DNA of 64,000 nt, from contig CM041203.1 of NCBI GenBank assembly GCA_023078555.1, positions 3,019,981 through 3,083,980 on the forward strand, written 5' to 3'. The position numbers were made by a program, and so were the translations under genes. The first letter of the stretch is position 1. Each line of letters starts with the position of its first letter. The notes beneath the pieces were generated by a model. It was not told where the DNA came from. It was given only the letters and a program-made list of their open reading frames with translations, and ran no database searches. The stretch is from Ulva prolifera (lineage: Eukaryota; Chlorophyta; Ulvophyceae; Ulvales; Ulvaceae). This document shows, one piece after another, positions 10,056 to 20,313 of this stretch.

Positions 10056-11978
10056 ATGAATTATCGTCGCGTCAATCATCCGAGCTTAGCCTTATGGGCT
10101 GATGTTGAGACAGTTGGAAGAAAAGACGCAGCGGATCCGACAATGGAGATGATGTCCTTGTGCGGCACTGCTCCAGCAGGGGCAGCACGGCGTGTCCAGC
10201 ACCTGTTGAGAATTGGGGCAACTCACCCATGGACGAGTCTCAGCGGACAGACAGCGTTGCATCATGCTGCCATGTCAGGCAGCGCTGAGGTGTGGTACTG
10301 CATCACTCTCTTTCCTGATCAGACCGTGTGTTTCACAGGTGCGGTGCTTGCAGTTGGTGCAGGTACTTCTCCATGCAGGAGCGAAGATCAACTCAAAAAA
10401 TGCAAGGGGTCAATCAACCTTACATTTAGCAGTGCAGGTGTGCAACGCTGATGTGCTGCAGCAGCTAATTGCATATGGTTCCAAGTCTGGTACGGTGCAG
10501 CAGCAGCAGGTCGATGTGCACGCCAAAGACTTCCAGGCAATGACTCCCTTGCACTTAGCAGCTTATGTTGGCCAGCCTGCTTGCTGCAAGATATTGCTGC
10601 AAGCAGGTGCCAACAGTACACTCAAAGACACCAGCGGTGATGCACTGATTCCTACTGGACATACGGATAACTTTCCAGTGTTTGAGATATAGTGTAGACT
10701 GCAGTGTGCATGCGCATGTGCTTCAGCGCTGTCTAGGTGTGACCACAACATCTGCCAAGCACATGCAGGCAGAGTCCCATTGCATCATTGCACGTCCCCA
10801 GAGGTGGCCGAGCTCTTGATAGAAAGTTGTCCCACCTCAGTGAATGTAGCAGATGAATATGGTTTGCTGCCTGCACACTACGCAGTGATGCGTAATTCGT
10901 TTGGAATCTTGTCGGTTCTTGTGCAGCAACAGGGGTCAACGGGAGTCGATTTCAATGGCATGCAGCCGCTGCACTATGCGGTCATTTGGGTAGGCTCTGG
11001 CAACATGGCCGCCTTCTATGCGTATGAATTGACGATGTCTCGATTCACCCCGCACCATTGCCTGCAAAGCAGCTGATGAGCTGATGATTATACTATGGTT
11101 ATACTATTATGCTATATATTACATCTGCAAAGCAGCTGATGAGCTGATGATTATAGCAAGCGGAGAAACCGTGCAGGACTGCAGTGACTCGATTGTGGAT
11201 CGGATGTGTACAGCCTGTGATATTAATTGCGGAGACTTAGCCGGGCTCACAGCCTTGGACTACTGCATTCACCGGGGCGACGATGCAAGGGCTGAGCTCA
11301 TGGTTAAGAATGGTGCACGAATGGATCCTGTGCTACTGCTGAGAACTCGTCGGAAACGGTAAAGGCCATGCCTGCAGTTCCTCGGATTTGCATGTTTTCG
11401 TGCTAGAGGAAGACACCAACGATGCACGCATTGGTGGTGCTGCTTCTACAGCAGCAACATGTATGTGCGTACGATTCCTGTAGGCTGACTGGAGATGAGA
11501 AAGTCTCATTGGCACCTTCTGCGAGGAGGGCACCGCAAAAGTTACACCAGGTGGAGGCCGCTGTGACCTGTTCAGAACTACTGACTCAGCATCAGCAGCT
11601 TGTTGCCACATTCTCAGGCACTGTGCTTGCTTCCGGAGCAGTAGCCTGCAGCAACGTCCATTCAGGTATGTATGCAGCAGGAATCCATATTGTGTGCTCA
11701 CCTGCAGCAGCGCCGCTACACAACGCTTACACTTTTCGAGCCGCATTATGACAGAATTCCATGGAGCAGGCGCAAAATACTTGGATAGGTTCAGTAGAAC
11801 CCTTGCCTGGTTATCTACGCAGAACCCACAGCTCAGAGTCCACAAAGATAAGGAACTTGCCTATGGAACCACACCTCCAGGAGATATACCAGGATGGCAA
11901 CACAGGCCATCTCAAGCTGCGAGATTTCAGAGCTGGCTGGAACACGATTCAAGGCAACTGCACTCGTGTCAAAGGTAA
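10056..11978 (+). CDS. Ankyrin-repeat protein
   Basis: A multi-exon protein of unknown target with at least five ankyrin-type units. Visible repeats include GQTALHHAAMSGSAEV, RGQSTLHLAVQVCNADVL, FQAMTPLHLAAYVGQPACC, YGLLPAHYAVMRNSFGIL and MQPLHYAVIW, each with the TPLHLA-like core. A later unit reads GLTALDYCIHRGDDARAELM. Exons downstream join in phase: to about 11363, then 11483-11666 (LTGDEKVSLAPSARR onward), then from 11755 (EFHGAGAKYLDRFSR to SWLEHDSRQ). The last exon reads straight to a stop at 11976-11978; splicing at 11970 to a 10-nt exon is also possible. The C-terminal non-ankyrin part has a GTTPPGDIPGWQHRPSQAAR motif I cannot assign. The 63-bp duplication at 11062-11155 lies at one of its splice acceptors. 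Confidence 0.75.
11062..11155. repeat. 31-bp direct repeat, 63-bp period, at a splice acceptor
   Basis: Two identical 31-nt copies lie at 11062-11092 and 11125-11155, separated by 32 nt of AT-rich sequence. Each contains tgcaaagcag followed by ctgatgagctg, that is, a usable 3' splice site and the first codons of the next exon (AADELMII). The 63-nt offset keeps the reading frame. Confidence 0.92.
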
Positions 11979-12186
11979 CTTTGCGTCTGTTGCATACCGT
12001 CCAACTACCGCAGGGACCAATGAACTGGAGTAGAAGCACTTCGAAGTACGGCATCTAGCTGGGTTGCATCGAAGTAATTTCACAGCAGGTAGAACGCTGC
12101 CTGGCAGCAAGTGCAACTTACAGACGGCTGTTCACAGACAAATACCTAGTAAAGCTTGCTTTACTTTTGACTCGTGTTCCTGTGCC

Positions 12187-13954
12187 TCATGCCAACTTTG
12201 TCGATCCCGAAGTCGAGCTAAGAAGAGCAGATCCTATCAATTTCAAGTTGTACATCACCTGGCCCGCCATCAACAAAATCGTTCCTGGTATGAAGAGGTC
12301 ACCAGGAAGCGGTGCAGAACCAATAACAGGCAAAGGGAGGGTGAACACCCACACTGTGACCGGCACTGCAGCAGTCAGAGCAATCACAACATTCGCGACG
12401 CCCACGCTCCGCACCGCACTCAAAACTGCAATGTTGAATACAACGTTCCAGATCACAGCGAGGCAAGGGATCAGTGAAACCAGTCCGTCCTTGCCAGCTC
12501 CAGTGAAGGCATGCAAACCAGAGCTAATGCTACTTGGCATATCGCTTAAGGCAATCCCTCTTTGGGCCAGAACCAATGGGAACAGCAGCGCTAGGCTGGC
12601 CGCCTGCATGTACAGGTGCAAAGATCTGGTTAGACCGAAATCAACCTACTGGTGATTTTGATACATATCTGCAAATTGTCGCTAGGACCTGGCAGACTCC
12701 GCTAGTCATTGACGAGAATGTCAGCCCAGTCATGCTGACCGCTGGACGCACCTGTGCAATTGAGCTGCACGTGTTGACCACAAACACATCCAGATCATGA
12801 TCGACGAACTTTTCCCTTGCCACGATGAATATGCGCTCTTTCAGTGTGGACGATATAGCTGGGAATAGCATAGATATGACAAAAAGGCTTGAAAATGAAA
12901 CGCTTACACTTGCTGCGCCGGTGGTATCGCCGCCGGCCACCAGTGCAGCTCCGCAGACGACAAGCGCGGCGCCCACCATCTGCTCGGAAGTGAAAGCTGC
13001 ACAGCACAAAGAAGCAATCTTGCGAACGTCTGGCTTACTGACCTTGAAGCACAGTAACACAGATCTGAATTTGCTTTGCCATTTCCTTGAGAGGGCAACT
13101 CCAAATGAACGGGCCCACATGCCGAACAGTGATCTGAGGTCTCAGCAGCCGTTGATGTCGGGCGTCAGGCATCTATCTAATCCCTGACAGAGGCAGCAAT
13201 ACATGCTGTAACCAGGGCACATGAGCGCATGTACGCTGAACGCTACAATTTGAGGTTAGGACTGGTGCTCTGGATGCCGTTGCAGGATGACGCATTGAGT
13301 CTCGGCTGCAAAGATTGTCTGTGGCCGAGACAATCTGTGGTCCCGTGGACTTGACTATGTCATCATGTACACATGCAATGAGATTGGGCTTTGGCCAAAG
13401 CGTAGCATGCGGATGCAGCTGGAAAAGGTACAAGATGTGTCAACATCACAGTTGCAAAATCGTACCTTTCTTCAATATCAGCGCCGACAAAATGAAGTTC
13501 CACACTATGCCGGCTTGAGACAGTACAGGCAGCACCGCGCCAGGCAACTTTGAAGCCGCGGTGTAGAACAGGATGAGCTGTATACTTTCGAACAAGCCAA
13601 TAATCAGAAAGACTGGGGCCATGGAATGCGCTAGCTGCAGCATCTCTGCTGTCACCTGTCCGGTCCTGAATACCATATCCATGGTAGGTGCCACGCGCAT
13701 ACATGCACCCACCACGCTGGTGTCGCATCAATATATTCTATGTAGCTGAGCAAACAGCGTGGCTGTTGTGTAGAATGAGGATGCAATTGGTGGGGACCGT
13801 ACACACGCCGCATCAGAAGGAGTGTGCTGTAGGCGAGCACGTAGAAGAATGTCTGAAAGATTGACAGAAACAGGATGTGATCGGCCATGGGCACCAAGAC
13901 CATCTTGTTTAAAACTCGATTGCCCACCAATAGTCCTGCAGCTGTAAGCGGCAT
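12187..13954 (-). CDS. CRT-like (chloroquine-resistance-transporter-like) membrane transporter
   Basis: Members of this drug/metabolite-transporter branch (plant CLT1-3, Plasmodium CRT) move glutathione and related thiols or peptides across plastid or vacuole membranes. Coding segments in order: 13954 downward, with LLVGNRVLNKMVLVPMADH and a following helix; 13715-13446, with LFESIQLILFYTAASKLPG and VLPVLSQAGIVWNFILSALI; about 13040-12800, with GAALVVCGAALVAGG and FSSLFVISMLFPAISSTLKE; and 12621-12187, with ANVVIALTAAVPVTVWVFTL. These match the paired-helix layout and the FxFPAxxxxLKE motif of the family. Roughly eight to ten helices are visible. The true N-terminus, perhaps with a transit peptide, may lie upstream of 13954; I could not find it. 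It converges on the ankyrin gene. Confidence 0.8.
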
Positions 13955-15782
13955 CGCCTACACGAACAGCTAGACTCAAAGCAGTTCAAGTCCTATACTT
14001 ACGATTATGCCTGTACTTTCCATGGCCAGAATACCGCCACGGTGTACAAGCAAATGGCCTGCTCATGGGTGCATGCATACATATGACCATGGCCATGAAT
14101 CACTTGAATCGGCTGGCGGAGGTTGCGTCTCGGTGTGGTAAGGTGAACCGTGCTTTGTTTGTGACGAATGCTCTGCGCCAGTTGAGTGTGGCGTTGTGCA
14201 AGGGGAATGCTCTTGTGTTCCGTGCGGGGCTTCAATCTTTGGCTGGCATCACCGGCCGGGCTGTGGTACGTGCTCGTACCCGGCCTAGTGCCATGACTGC
14301 GTGAGTGGATTTGCGTGTGTAGTCCTGGCGACGGCTCGCTGCCCGGCCTTTGTCCTTTGTAACTACATATGACCAGCTGGGTTAGGGGTGTCCGCATGGG
14401 CATGGTCATTGGCGAGATGCCTTGCAATGCCAGCCTTCGGGACATGGCTGCAGCGGCCACATCTTCCTCGTCATATGGATACTAAAGTAATCGTACTGCT
14501 TGTTGCTGCCTGAGAATGACCTGCAGGGCAGGCTTGCAAGGGCCCATGGACATCAGGTGCAGCAGGGGCAGAACACGACATGCCATGGAACCGCCCGTGC
14601 CAGCCATCGTGTTGCATAACTACATCACAATGGCCCTTTTTCATGCCCTGCGTTTGTATCCGCATTAGCTGACCGGGTCCGAATGCTTGCCTATCAGGAC
14701 ATGCATGCATTGGTTTGGGATCTGCCATTCGGCTGCAATCGCCTCGACGAAAACAATTCCGCAATCGTGCAGCCCAAGTATGTGTGCGGCAAATTCTTTC
14801 CTTGTTGTGGTCGTGCGCATGTCGCCAAAGTTTTGAATCTTCCGGTGTCTGGCCACCAATTGCGATGGCCATGCATGCTAGCGCTCGCCCGAGACTTGTG
14901 AACCCATTCGCCAGGGCCCTGCAGGGCTTCCGACAGCATGCTTACCTGACTGTCCCTGGCCGTAAGTGTTGATTTCGAGGCGAGCTGCGTAGTCTTGATA
15001 CTGGCTGTGCCATATTAATTCACAGGGGCGCATGAATGTCACACCGTTGCATTGTTGCAGCTGACGTCACGGATGCACGGCTGCTCGGAATCGGTCCCTT
15101 TGAATGGCATGCGTGGGTGTGATACATGTGCTGCACCTCTGCGCTCTTCAAATCGAGCCCGGACTCCGCTAGGACACAATCCTGGTTGCGGCAACGACCT
15201 CTGACAAAGCATGCCCTCGACTCCTTTAAATCTGCGATGCTTGTCTTGGCGTGAGCATAAGGTGATCTTCTCTAGATTAATTATCTGACCGTGGAGCGGA
15301 GCTTGTTCACGTCGGACACCCCAACGCCATGCCAAGTTGCCATGTATTGGTACAAATGTAGAACGCAAGATTACAAGAGTCCAGTGAGCCCATCAATGAT
15401 ACGCTTGAGGGGTAGATGGTCGGTCAAGTAGTAGCTGCGATGGCCCACGTTCAGAACCTGCAACGCGATGGCTGGCCTGATAGTCTGTGTCGAGGATGTC
15501 TCACGCCCTCGACCAGTGCTCTGCAACCCCTGTTTTTAAGGGAGGGATTCCCGCTGACTTTTCTCGTTTTCAAGAGGGCATGCACCACTGGTGTGCTGAG
15601 ATTTCGGGGGGTCATCCCGCCATAATTGTTTATTTCTGGAGGGATGCCAAAAACATTTCGGGCTCGCTGCGCTCGCAATCATGAATGTCTGTTAGAAGTA
15701 TGGAAGTGAGGAGTAGCCTTTGCAATCACACACAGTTAAATCCAAGGCCTGTTCGTATGGGCAACAGTAACAACACACACAT
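13955..15782. other. Gene-poor repeat-rich stretch (left part of island)
   Basis: No conserved protein was recognised here. Several overlapping ORFs occur on both strands around 14470-14940. The most protein-like is a minus frame at 14859-14665 containing HRKIQNFGDMRTTTTRK, which I cannot assign. The first copy of the inverted repeat lies at 14099-14305. Confidence 0.5.
14099..14305 (+). repeat. Diverged repeat, copy A of an inverted pair
   Basis: This copy is similar, in reverse orientation, to 16674-16912. Shared blocks include ttgaatc(a/g)gct, ggttgcgtctcggtg, gtttgtgacgaatgct, ttgagtgtggcgttgtgcaa, tccgtgcggg, tctttgg and ccggcctagtgccatga. Identity by eye is roughly 70-80 percent outside the palindromes of copy B. 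It has no long ORF and no recognised transposase, so it may be a short non-autonomous element or a structured RNA gene. Confidence 0.7.
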
Positions 15783-15976
15783 TCAATCGCCCTCCTGCAA
15801 ACCGAAGGTCAACAAGCGCTCCAACTCATCACGCTCTACCTCCTGCTCATCATCATTTTCACTGTCACCTACCTCTTCACCACCTGGAAGCACATCAGAC
15901 AAAACTGCGTCCCATGCCTCATCAGGCTGCATGGCTACTGCCTCAGCCAGCTTACGGACGAGGAGGTCGCAATTTT
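15783..15976 (-). CDS. Possible acidic C-terminal exon, unknown protein
   Basis: A minus-strand frame reads NCDLLVRKLAEAVAMQPDEA, then DAVLSDVLPGGEEVGDSEND and an Asp/Glu-rich segment, ending LLTFGLQEGD before a TGA at 15783. The composition is typical of a real acidic tail and unlike the random frames around it. An upstream minus frame at 16236-16003 containing RASETSELDEQLVEQLH could be part of the same gene, but I could not join the two with confidence. No family was recognised. It may also be a gene remnant in this repeat-rich island. Confidence 0.3.
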
Positions 15977-16137
15977 AATATTTCACCAGGTACACACAGC
16001 GTCTATTGGCACTTTGAGCTGTGCTTCGCAACAGCCTGTAGTGATACAGCGCCAGCGTGTTGTATCAAGTGGCGTCTCGGAAAGTGCACCTGAAGACACT
16101 GTGCACCTCGGTGCAGCTGCTCGACAAGCTGCTCGTC

Positions 16138-16213
16138 AAGCTCGCTCGTTTCGCTCGCACGTCTGCTCGCAGCGTTGGTTATGTGAACACATCCAGCTCG
16201 CTTCGCTCGCACG
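16138..16213. repeat. Short self-complementary gctcgc-type motifs
   Basis: gctcgctcgtttcgctcgca near 16140 and gctcgcttcgctcgca near 16197 are near-copies that read almost the same on both strands. A third, gctcgctgcgctcgc, lies at 15662-15676. They lie within 0.6 kb of each other and appear nowhere else I noticed. Confidence 0.6.
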
Positions 16214-16825
16214 CTGCAAATCTCAGCGGGCAACACCGCTCAGAAGCCAAGACTCAGCGAGCTACTCAGCGGACTGCGCCCGCTGACATTATGCTCAAAC
16301 AGCCCATTTTCCGCGGCGTAACCCGTCAACGTTTCGACATCTTGGCGGCATTTTCAGGAAAAGCGTCTATTTCAGCGGGAAAACCGGCGGTCTGTAGAGC
16401 ACTGCCCTCGACCCACCGACAGCTGGCATGACACGTCATGACGTACTGACAGCTCGATCACCTGGCGCCACTGCATCACATGGGTCGAGATAGGGGGAGG
16501 GAATGGTGCGTGATGAAAGCTCGGCTGGGGCTGCTGCTGCGCTTGTGTAAGTACTTACAAATTGATTATTCATTCCAAATTTAATGTTCATTTCTTAGGA
16601 ACAGAGGTTGGGCATGCCACCGGTTCTCGGAATCAGTTCCGGGAATGGATATATATTCGCAAACCGACTTTATCATTCATGGCACTAGGCCGGGCACACG
16701 CAATACCTGCCAAAGATTTAAGGCCCGCACGGAGCATATAATTATAAGCACTCCCTTGAAATTATTTGCACAATTGCACAACGCCACACTCAAACAGCGC
16801 AAAGCATTCGTCACAAACACACCAC

Positions 16826-16857
16826 GGTCCACCGCACCACATGTGGTGCGGTGGACC
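16826..16857. repeat. Perfect 32-bp palindrome (16-bp arms, no loop)
   Basis: Arm 16826-16841 is the exact reverse complement of 16842-16857, centred on catg. It lies two bases from a second perfect palindrome, inside repeat copy B. Confidence 0.95.
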
Positions 16858-16859
16858 AT

Positions 16860-16889
16860 GGTTACGTCTCGGTGCACCGAGACGTAACC
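16860..16889. repeat. Perfect 30-bp palindrome (15-bp arms, no loop)
   Basis: Arm 16860-16874 is the exact reverse complement of 16875-16889, centred on gtgcac. The left arm matches repeat copy A (ggttgcgtctcggtg) with one change; the right arm has no counterpart there. It looks like a local inverted duplication of element sequence. Confidence 0.95.
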
Positions 16890-17265
16890 TCAGCTAGCTG
16901 ATTCAAGTGTGCCATGGCAGGCCGCCCCAACCGCGGTCGCGGTCGCGACCATGCGTCTCATGTGACAGTGGCACCAAATCATACATATTGGGGTCGTACG
17001 CACGATATGCATTGCGTTTCTGCGCATCTCGCACCACTGCGGCAGTGGACCCTTCCTGCAGAGCCGCTGCGCTGCGATAGGTACCCGCAGAGGGGTTCAC
17101 GACCAACACATCCCCTATGCACAAAGGGCGCTAACATGCGGCACAAACATGATGTCACCTACCTTCTGCTGGGCCATCTCCGTGAGCACCTCCTCCAGCC
17201 CCTCCTGTTGCGCAGCCATGGCCGGCACCCAGCCTCAGGCCCTACAGCACCCTGGCCACCTCGCA

Positions 17266-17267
<2 letters not shown>

Positions 17268-17310
<43 letters not shown>
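17268..17310. repeat. Homopolymer of 43 C
   Basis: An uninterrupted run of C from 17268 to 17310, followed by CG-rich sequence to about 17440. On the minus strand it is a G43 run, able to form G-quadruplexes. Apparent Pro or Gly frames through it are artefacts. Its true length is uncertain in any assembly. Confidence 0.95.
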
Positions 17311-17311
<1 letters not shown>

Positions 17312-18280
17312 CGCATCCGGCGCCTCGGCGCGCGCGGTGTCCGGCGCGGTTCACTCCACACGGGCGCGCTGCTGAGGTGGCGCGGCCCAGGCAGGTGGAT
17401 CGGCCTCCGGCGGCGGCGCCGCAGTCTTGCGCGCGGCCGGCAGTGTATGTATGTATGGTACGTTGTACGTGCAAGTGACAAGAATGAAATTGATGTCTGT
17501 CGTTTGATGCGGTATCCCTGATTGGAGATCACCGCATGCATAGAATGTTGTTCTGTTGAATTTTTATGGTGCTTTGTCGTTCAGTCGGTTCCTGCTGTGA
17601 AATGCTCATTCCAGTGCGCCCTTTCATCTGCAGAGCTGTTGTAAGCATGACAACAGCGCTACCTGGCTGTCTTTGCGCCAGATGGACACACACTACAAGA
17701 GGCATGCCACACCCTAGGCCTCATCCCGTACCCCTGCCGCCGTCACTCAGGAGCCCCCCATGGCTACACGTGAGCAGTTGCCAGAACGCCATGCGCGCCA
17801 TCTGATGTATGCATAAGTCGTGTCGATTCAAAGAAGCAGCTACCATTCTGTCACCTGTCATGTCAATTGTCACTTGCCACGTCCTCTTGAGCTCATTCGC
17901 TGCACACGCTGTAGCCCAAGCACATTGCAGCCTCAGTCGCCAATTTGCCGTAGCTCTGTGCCCCCGGAGACAAGCTGCACAGTTCAGCAGGCCATGCTAT
18001 GGATATGCAGTGACATCGGCTGTGAGCGGAGCCAAGCTAATCGTTCTGGCACAAGCAACTGCGTGGCAGCGCGTCCCAGGCAATTGTGGGTTACATCCAT
18101 GGGTGCACTTGAGGCTGGACTCTGCACACCCTAAGCATACATAGCATTGCACGCCCCATATGATATTGCAAGCCTGCCAGATGTCTGCTGCGCTGCCACT
18201 TGGCTCGCCGCCGCCGCTCGGCGAGCAAGGTCCCCACTGCCTTCTCTAGCATGCACCCCGCAGCAGCTGGGCAGCCTAGG

Positions 18281-18358
18281 CGCCGTGCCCCAGCACCGCG
18301 CCCCCACGCCGTGCCCCGACACCGCACCCCCACGCCGTGCCCAGGCACCCTCCCTGGG
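18281..18358. repeat. GC-rich 26-bp tandem repeat, about three units
   Basis: Units start at 18281, 18307 and 18333 with the core cgccgtgcccc. The first two units differ at a few positions and the third degenerates. It lies inside a C-rich stretch (18180-18440). Confidence 0.8.
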
Positions 18359-18713
18359 CCCCCCGCAAGTATGCTGCAGTTCTCGCGTCCTCTGGAGATG
18401 CCCAGCAGGCGTCCGGCGGCCCCTATCCCCCCCCCTCCCTCCATGTATGTCGCCTATGCCACCTCTTCCACCGCACCAGATTTGGGCGGTCCTGCAGCCG
18501 ACTTTTGGCCCCCAGGAGCTCTGAGATGCGCATTTGCCGGCAAATGCAGGTGTCGTCCCCTGGCCTCTCCCAGGGTCGCTTATAGCAGCAACATTAAATT
18601 TCTGACATCTGTACAGACGTCTGGCGTGCACCGGCGACTGGCGACGTATGCCTCACTCACCCTCTGGGAGCCTGTACAACAACCTCTTGTTGGCCACCAG
18701 GCCTGAGCGGCGG

Positions 18714-18716
<3 letters not shown>

Positions 18717-18770
<54 letters not shown>
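18717..18770. repeat. (AT)27 microsatellite
   Basis: An uninterrupted AT dinucleotide run of 54 nt, followed by a short ctat/ctct transition. Confidence 0.95.
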
Positions 18771-18772
<2 letters not shown>

Positions 18773-20313
18773 ATCTATACATCTCTCTCTACGCCCGCCT
18801 GGCGCCGTCTCCCACCGCCGCTATAATATACTCGCCGGTACCTGCCGTTCCGCTGTCGGGCTCTGCGTGTCCACAGAGTCCTCTGGCCTGCCGTGCGGTC
18901 TGCAGCTGCGCATGCATTGCCCGGGATCGATCTGTCAGGCTCCAGACAGCCTTGGCGTGCCGTAGCCAGGGCTGGGAACGGTGTGCGCAGATGCAAGGAA
19001 GGGTTGATCAGGTGGTTCTGGGAGGGACTGGAATCCTGTACACGTGTGGCGGCGCCCGCCGGGGGCCTGGGGGTTATGCGCCTTGCCCCGAGGTGGCAGT
19101 CAGGGGTTGGAGTGTTTCTTTGGGGCTTTGCTGAGAGGTGGAGCTGGTGCGGCCGGTGATTGCCAATCACAGTGTGCGCTTGGGTGCGGTTATGGTGCAC
19201 ATGTTGGTTCGAATGGGGATCTTGTTTAGAATGCTTAGGCTGCGCCATGGTGACTGTGGTGACGTATGTGGAATTGTTCTGCGATTCGGTGCAATGCTGA
19301 TGCTCGCAGGTGTGGCTGCGAGACATCACGAATGCTGTGCCTGTGGTGCCATCTGCTTCTCCGGCTGTGCCACAGCTGGTGCACATGATGCACATGATGC
19401 ACATCATGGTGTCCGGAGCTCCTAGGCCTCGTCATGTCGCATGCGCAGCGCTGCCCGGGCCCAAATAATGAGCCCGGCGACGCCTGCAGCATGCATAACA
19501 ATCTTGTTGAACAGGGTGTCTGGCCACCCCATGGTGCACGGGGGGTTCGGCTTTGCCCAGTGCTAGGCTTGATATGTATTGCGGGAAATAATTCGCACTG
19601 TGCACAGGTGAGGGCGCGTAGGTGATAGTCGTACATTGTGGCTACAGGCTACACAGGCGCTCACAGCACGTGCACGACACAATGCCAGCACCCGCGGCGG
19701 TCCACGGAACAGCTCGGGAACAATGCCCAGCACGTGAAATGTCGCTCACCTATTCATACTGGGGACGACAGTTCATGGCGTCGATGCTGGCGTCCGAACG
19801 GGCGAGCTGTTCAGGCTCCAGATCGTTGGGCACGGTTACACGAGTAATGAGCGGCAGCATCACCGTTCAACGTCATCGTTAGATGATTGCAAGCTGTGTT
19901 CATCCCTTGGATCTGTGAGAGTCTGCTCCTCGTGTTTGTGTGTTGGAAGCACAACAGCCGGATGAGCTGCATCTCCGCAGGACGGGCATGTCCACCTCGT
20001 ACGCTGGGTCGAGCAGCCAACAAACCTAGCATACCTCGCAAGCAGCGTTGTGCGACCGATGCTAATCAGTCTTGTCACGCCTGTGTCGCAGGGGTGTGCC
20101 TCCGACTCCAGGAACTCCCATGTCTGTCAGTGCTCCGAGTCTAGATCCACAAGCCCGTATTCACGTGCACAAAACGCTAGAAGACAGTGATCATCCAACT
20201 CATCTTCAAGAAACAGTGCTGCTTTATCTGCAATCTATACTTGACTGTGGACATCGTACTGCCCGACCGCGGGGACAGTACTGACTCTAGAATCACTGCT
20301 GTTCTGCCTTTCC

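Larger units (their letters stand above)
16674..16912 (-). repeat. Diverged repeat, copy B of an inverted pair, containing palindromes
   Basis: Reverse-complement relative of 14099-14305. It is longer than copy A because two perfect palindromes (16826-16857 and 16860-16889) occupy the place where copy A has plain single-copy sequence. An AT-rich insertion around 16738-16775 also differs. Confidence 0.7.
16913..20313. other. Gene-poor, low-complexity stretch (right part of island)
   Basis: No conserved coding sequence was recognised over 3.4 kb. Open frames of up to 210 codons occur (for example minus 19407-18775) but are Pro/Arg/Thr- or His-rich by composition, lack recognisable motifs and have equally long partners on the other strand. 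The stretch contains the C43 tract, GC-rich tandem repeats, an AT microsatellite and a short gcacatgat repeat near 19380-19406. Confidence 0.55.

Noticed and set aside
12064-12655. Plus-strand ORFs of 137 and 162 codons
   Set aside because: They are antisense to the conserved C-terminal exon of the CRT-like transporter.
16360-16420. tRNA or SINE A-box-like sequence ctgtagagcactg, with a loose reverse match near 15530
   Set aside because: No cloverleaf, no B-box partner and only short scattered identity. It is not enough to call a tRNA or SINE.
17242-17541. Poly-Gly and poly-Pro frames across 17268-17310
   Set aside because: They are produced by the C43 homopolymer, whose length is unlikely to be stable or exact.
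18775-19407. 210-codon minus-strand ORF in the repeat island
   Set aside because: Biased His/Thr/Arg/Pro composition, a Met-Cys-Ile repeat caused by a gcacatgat tandem repeat, competing frames on the other strand, and no recognisable domain.
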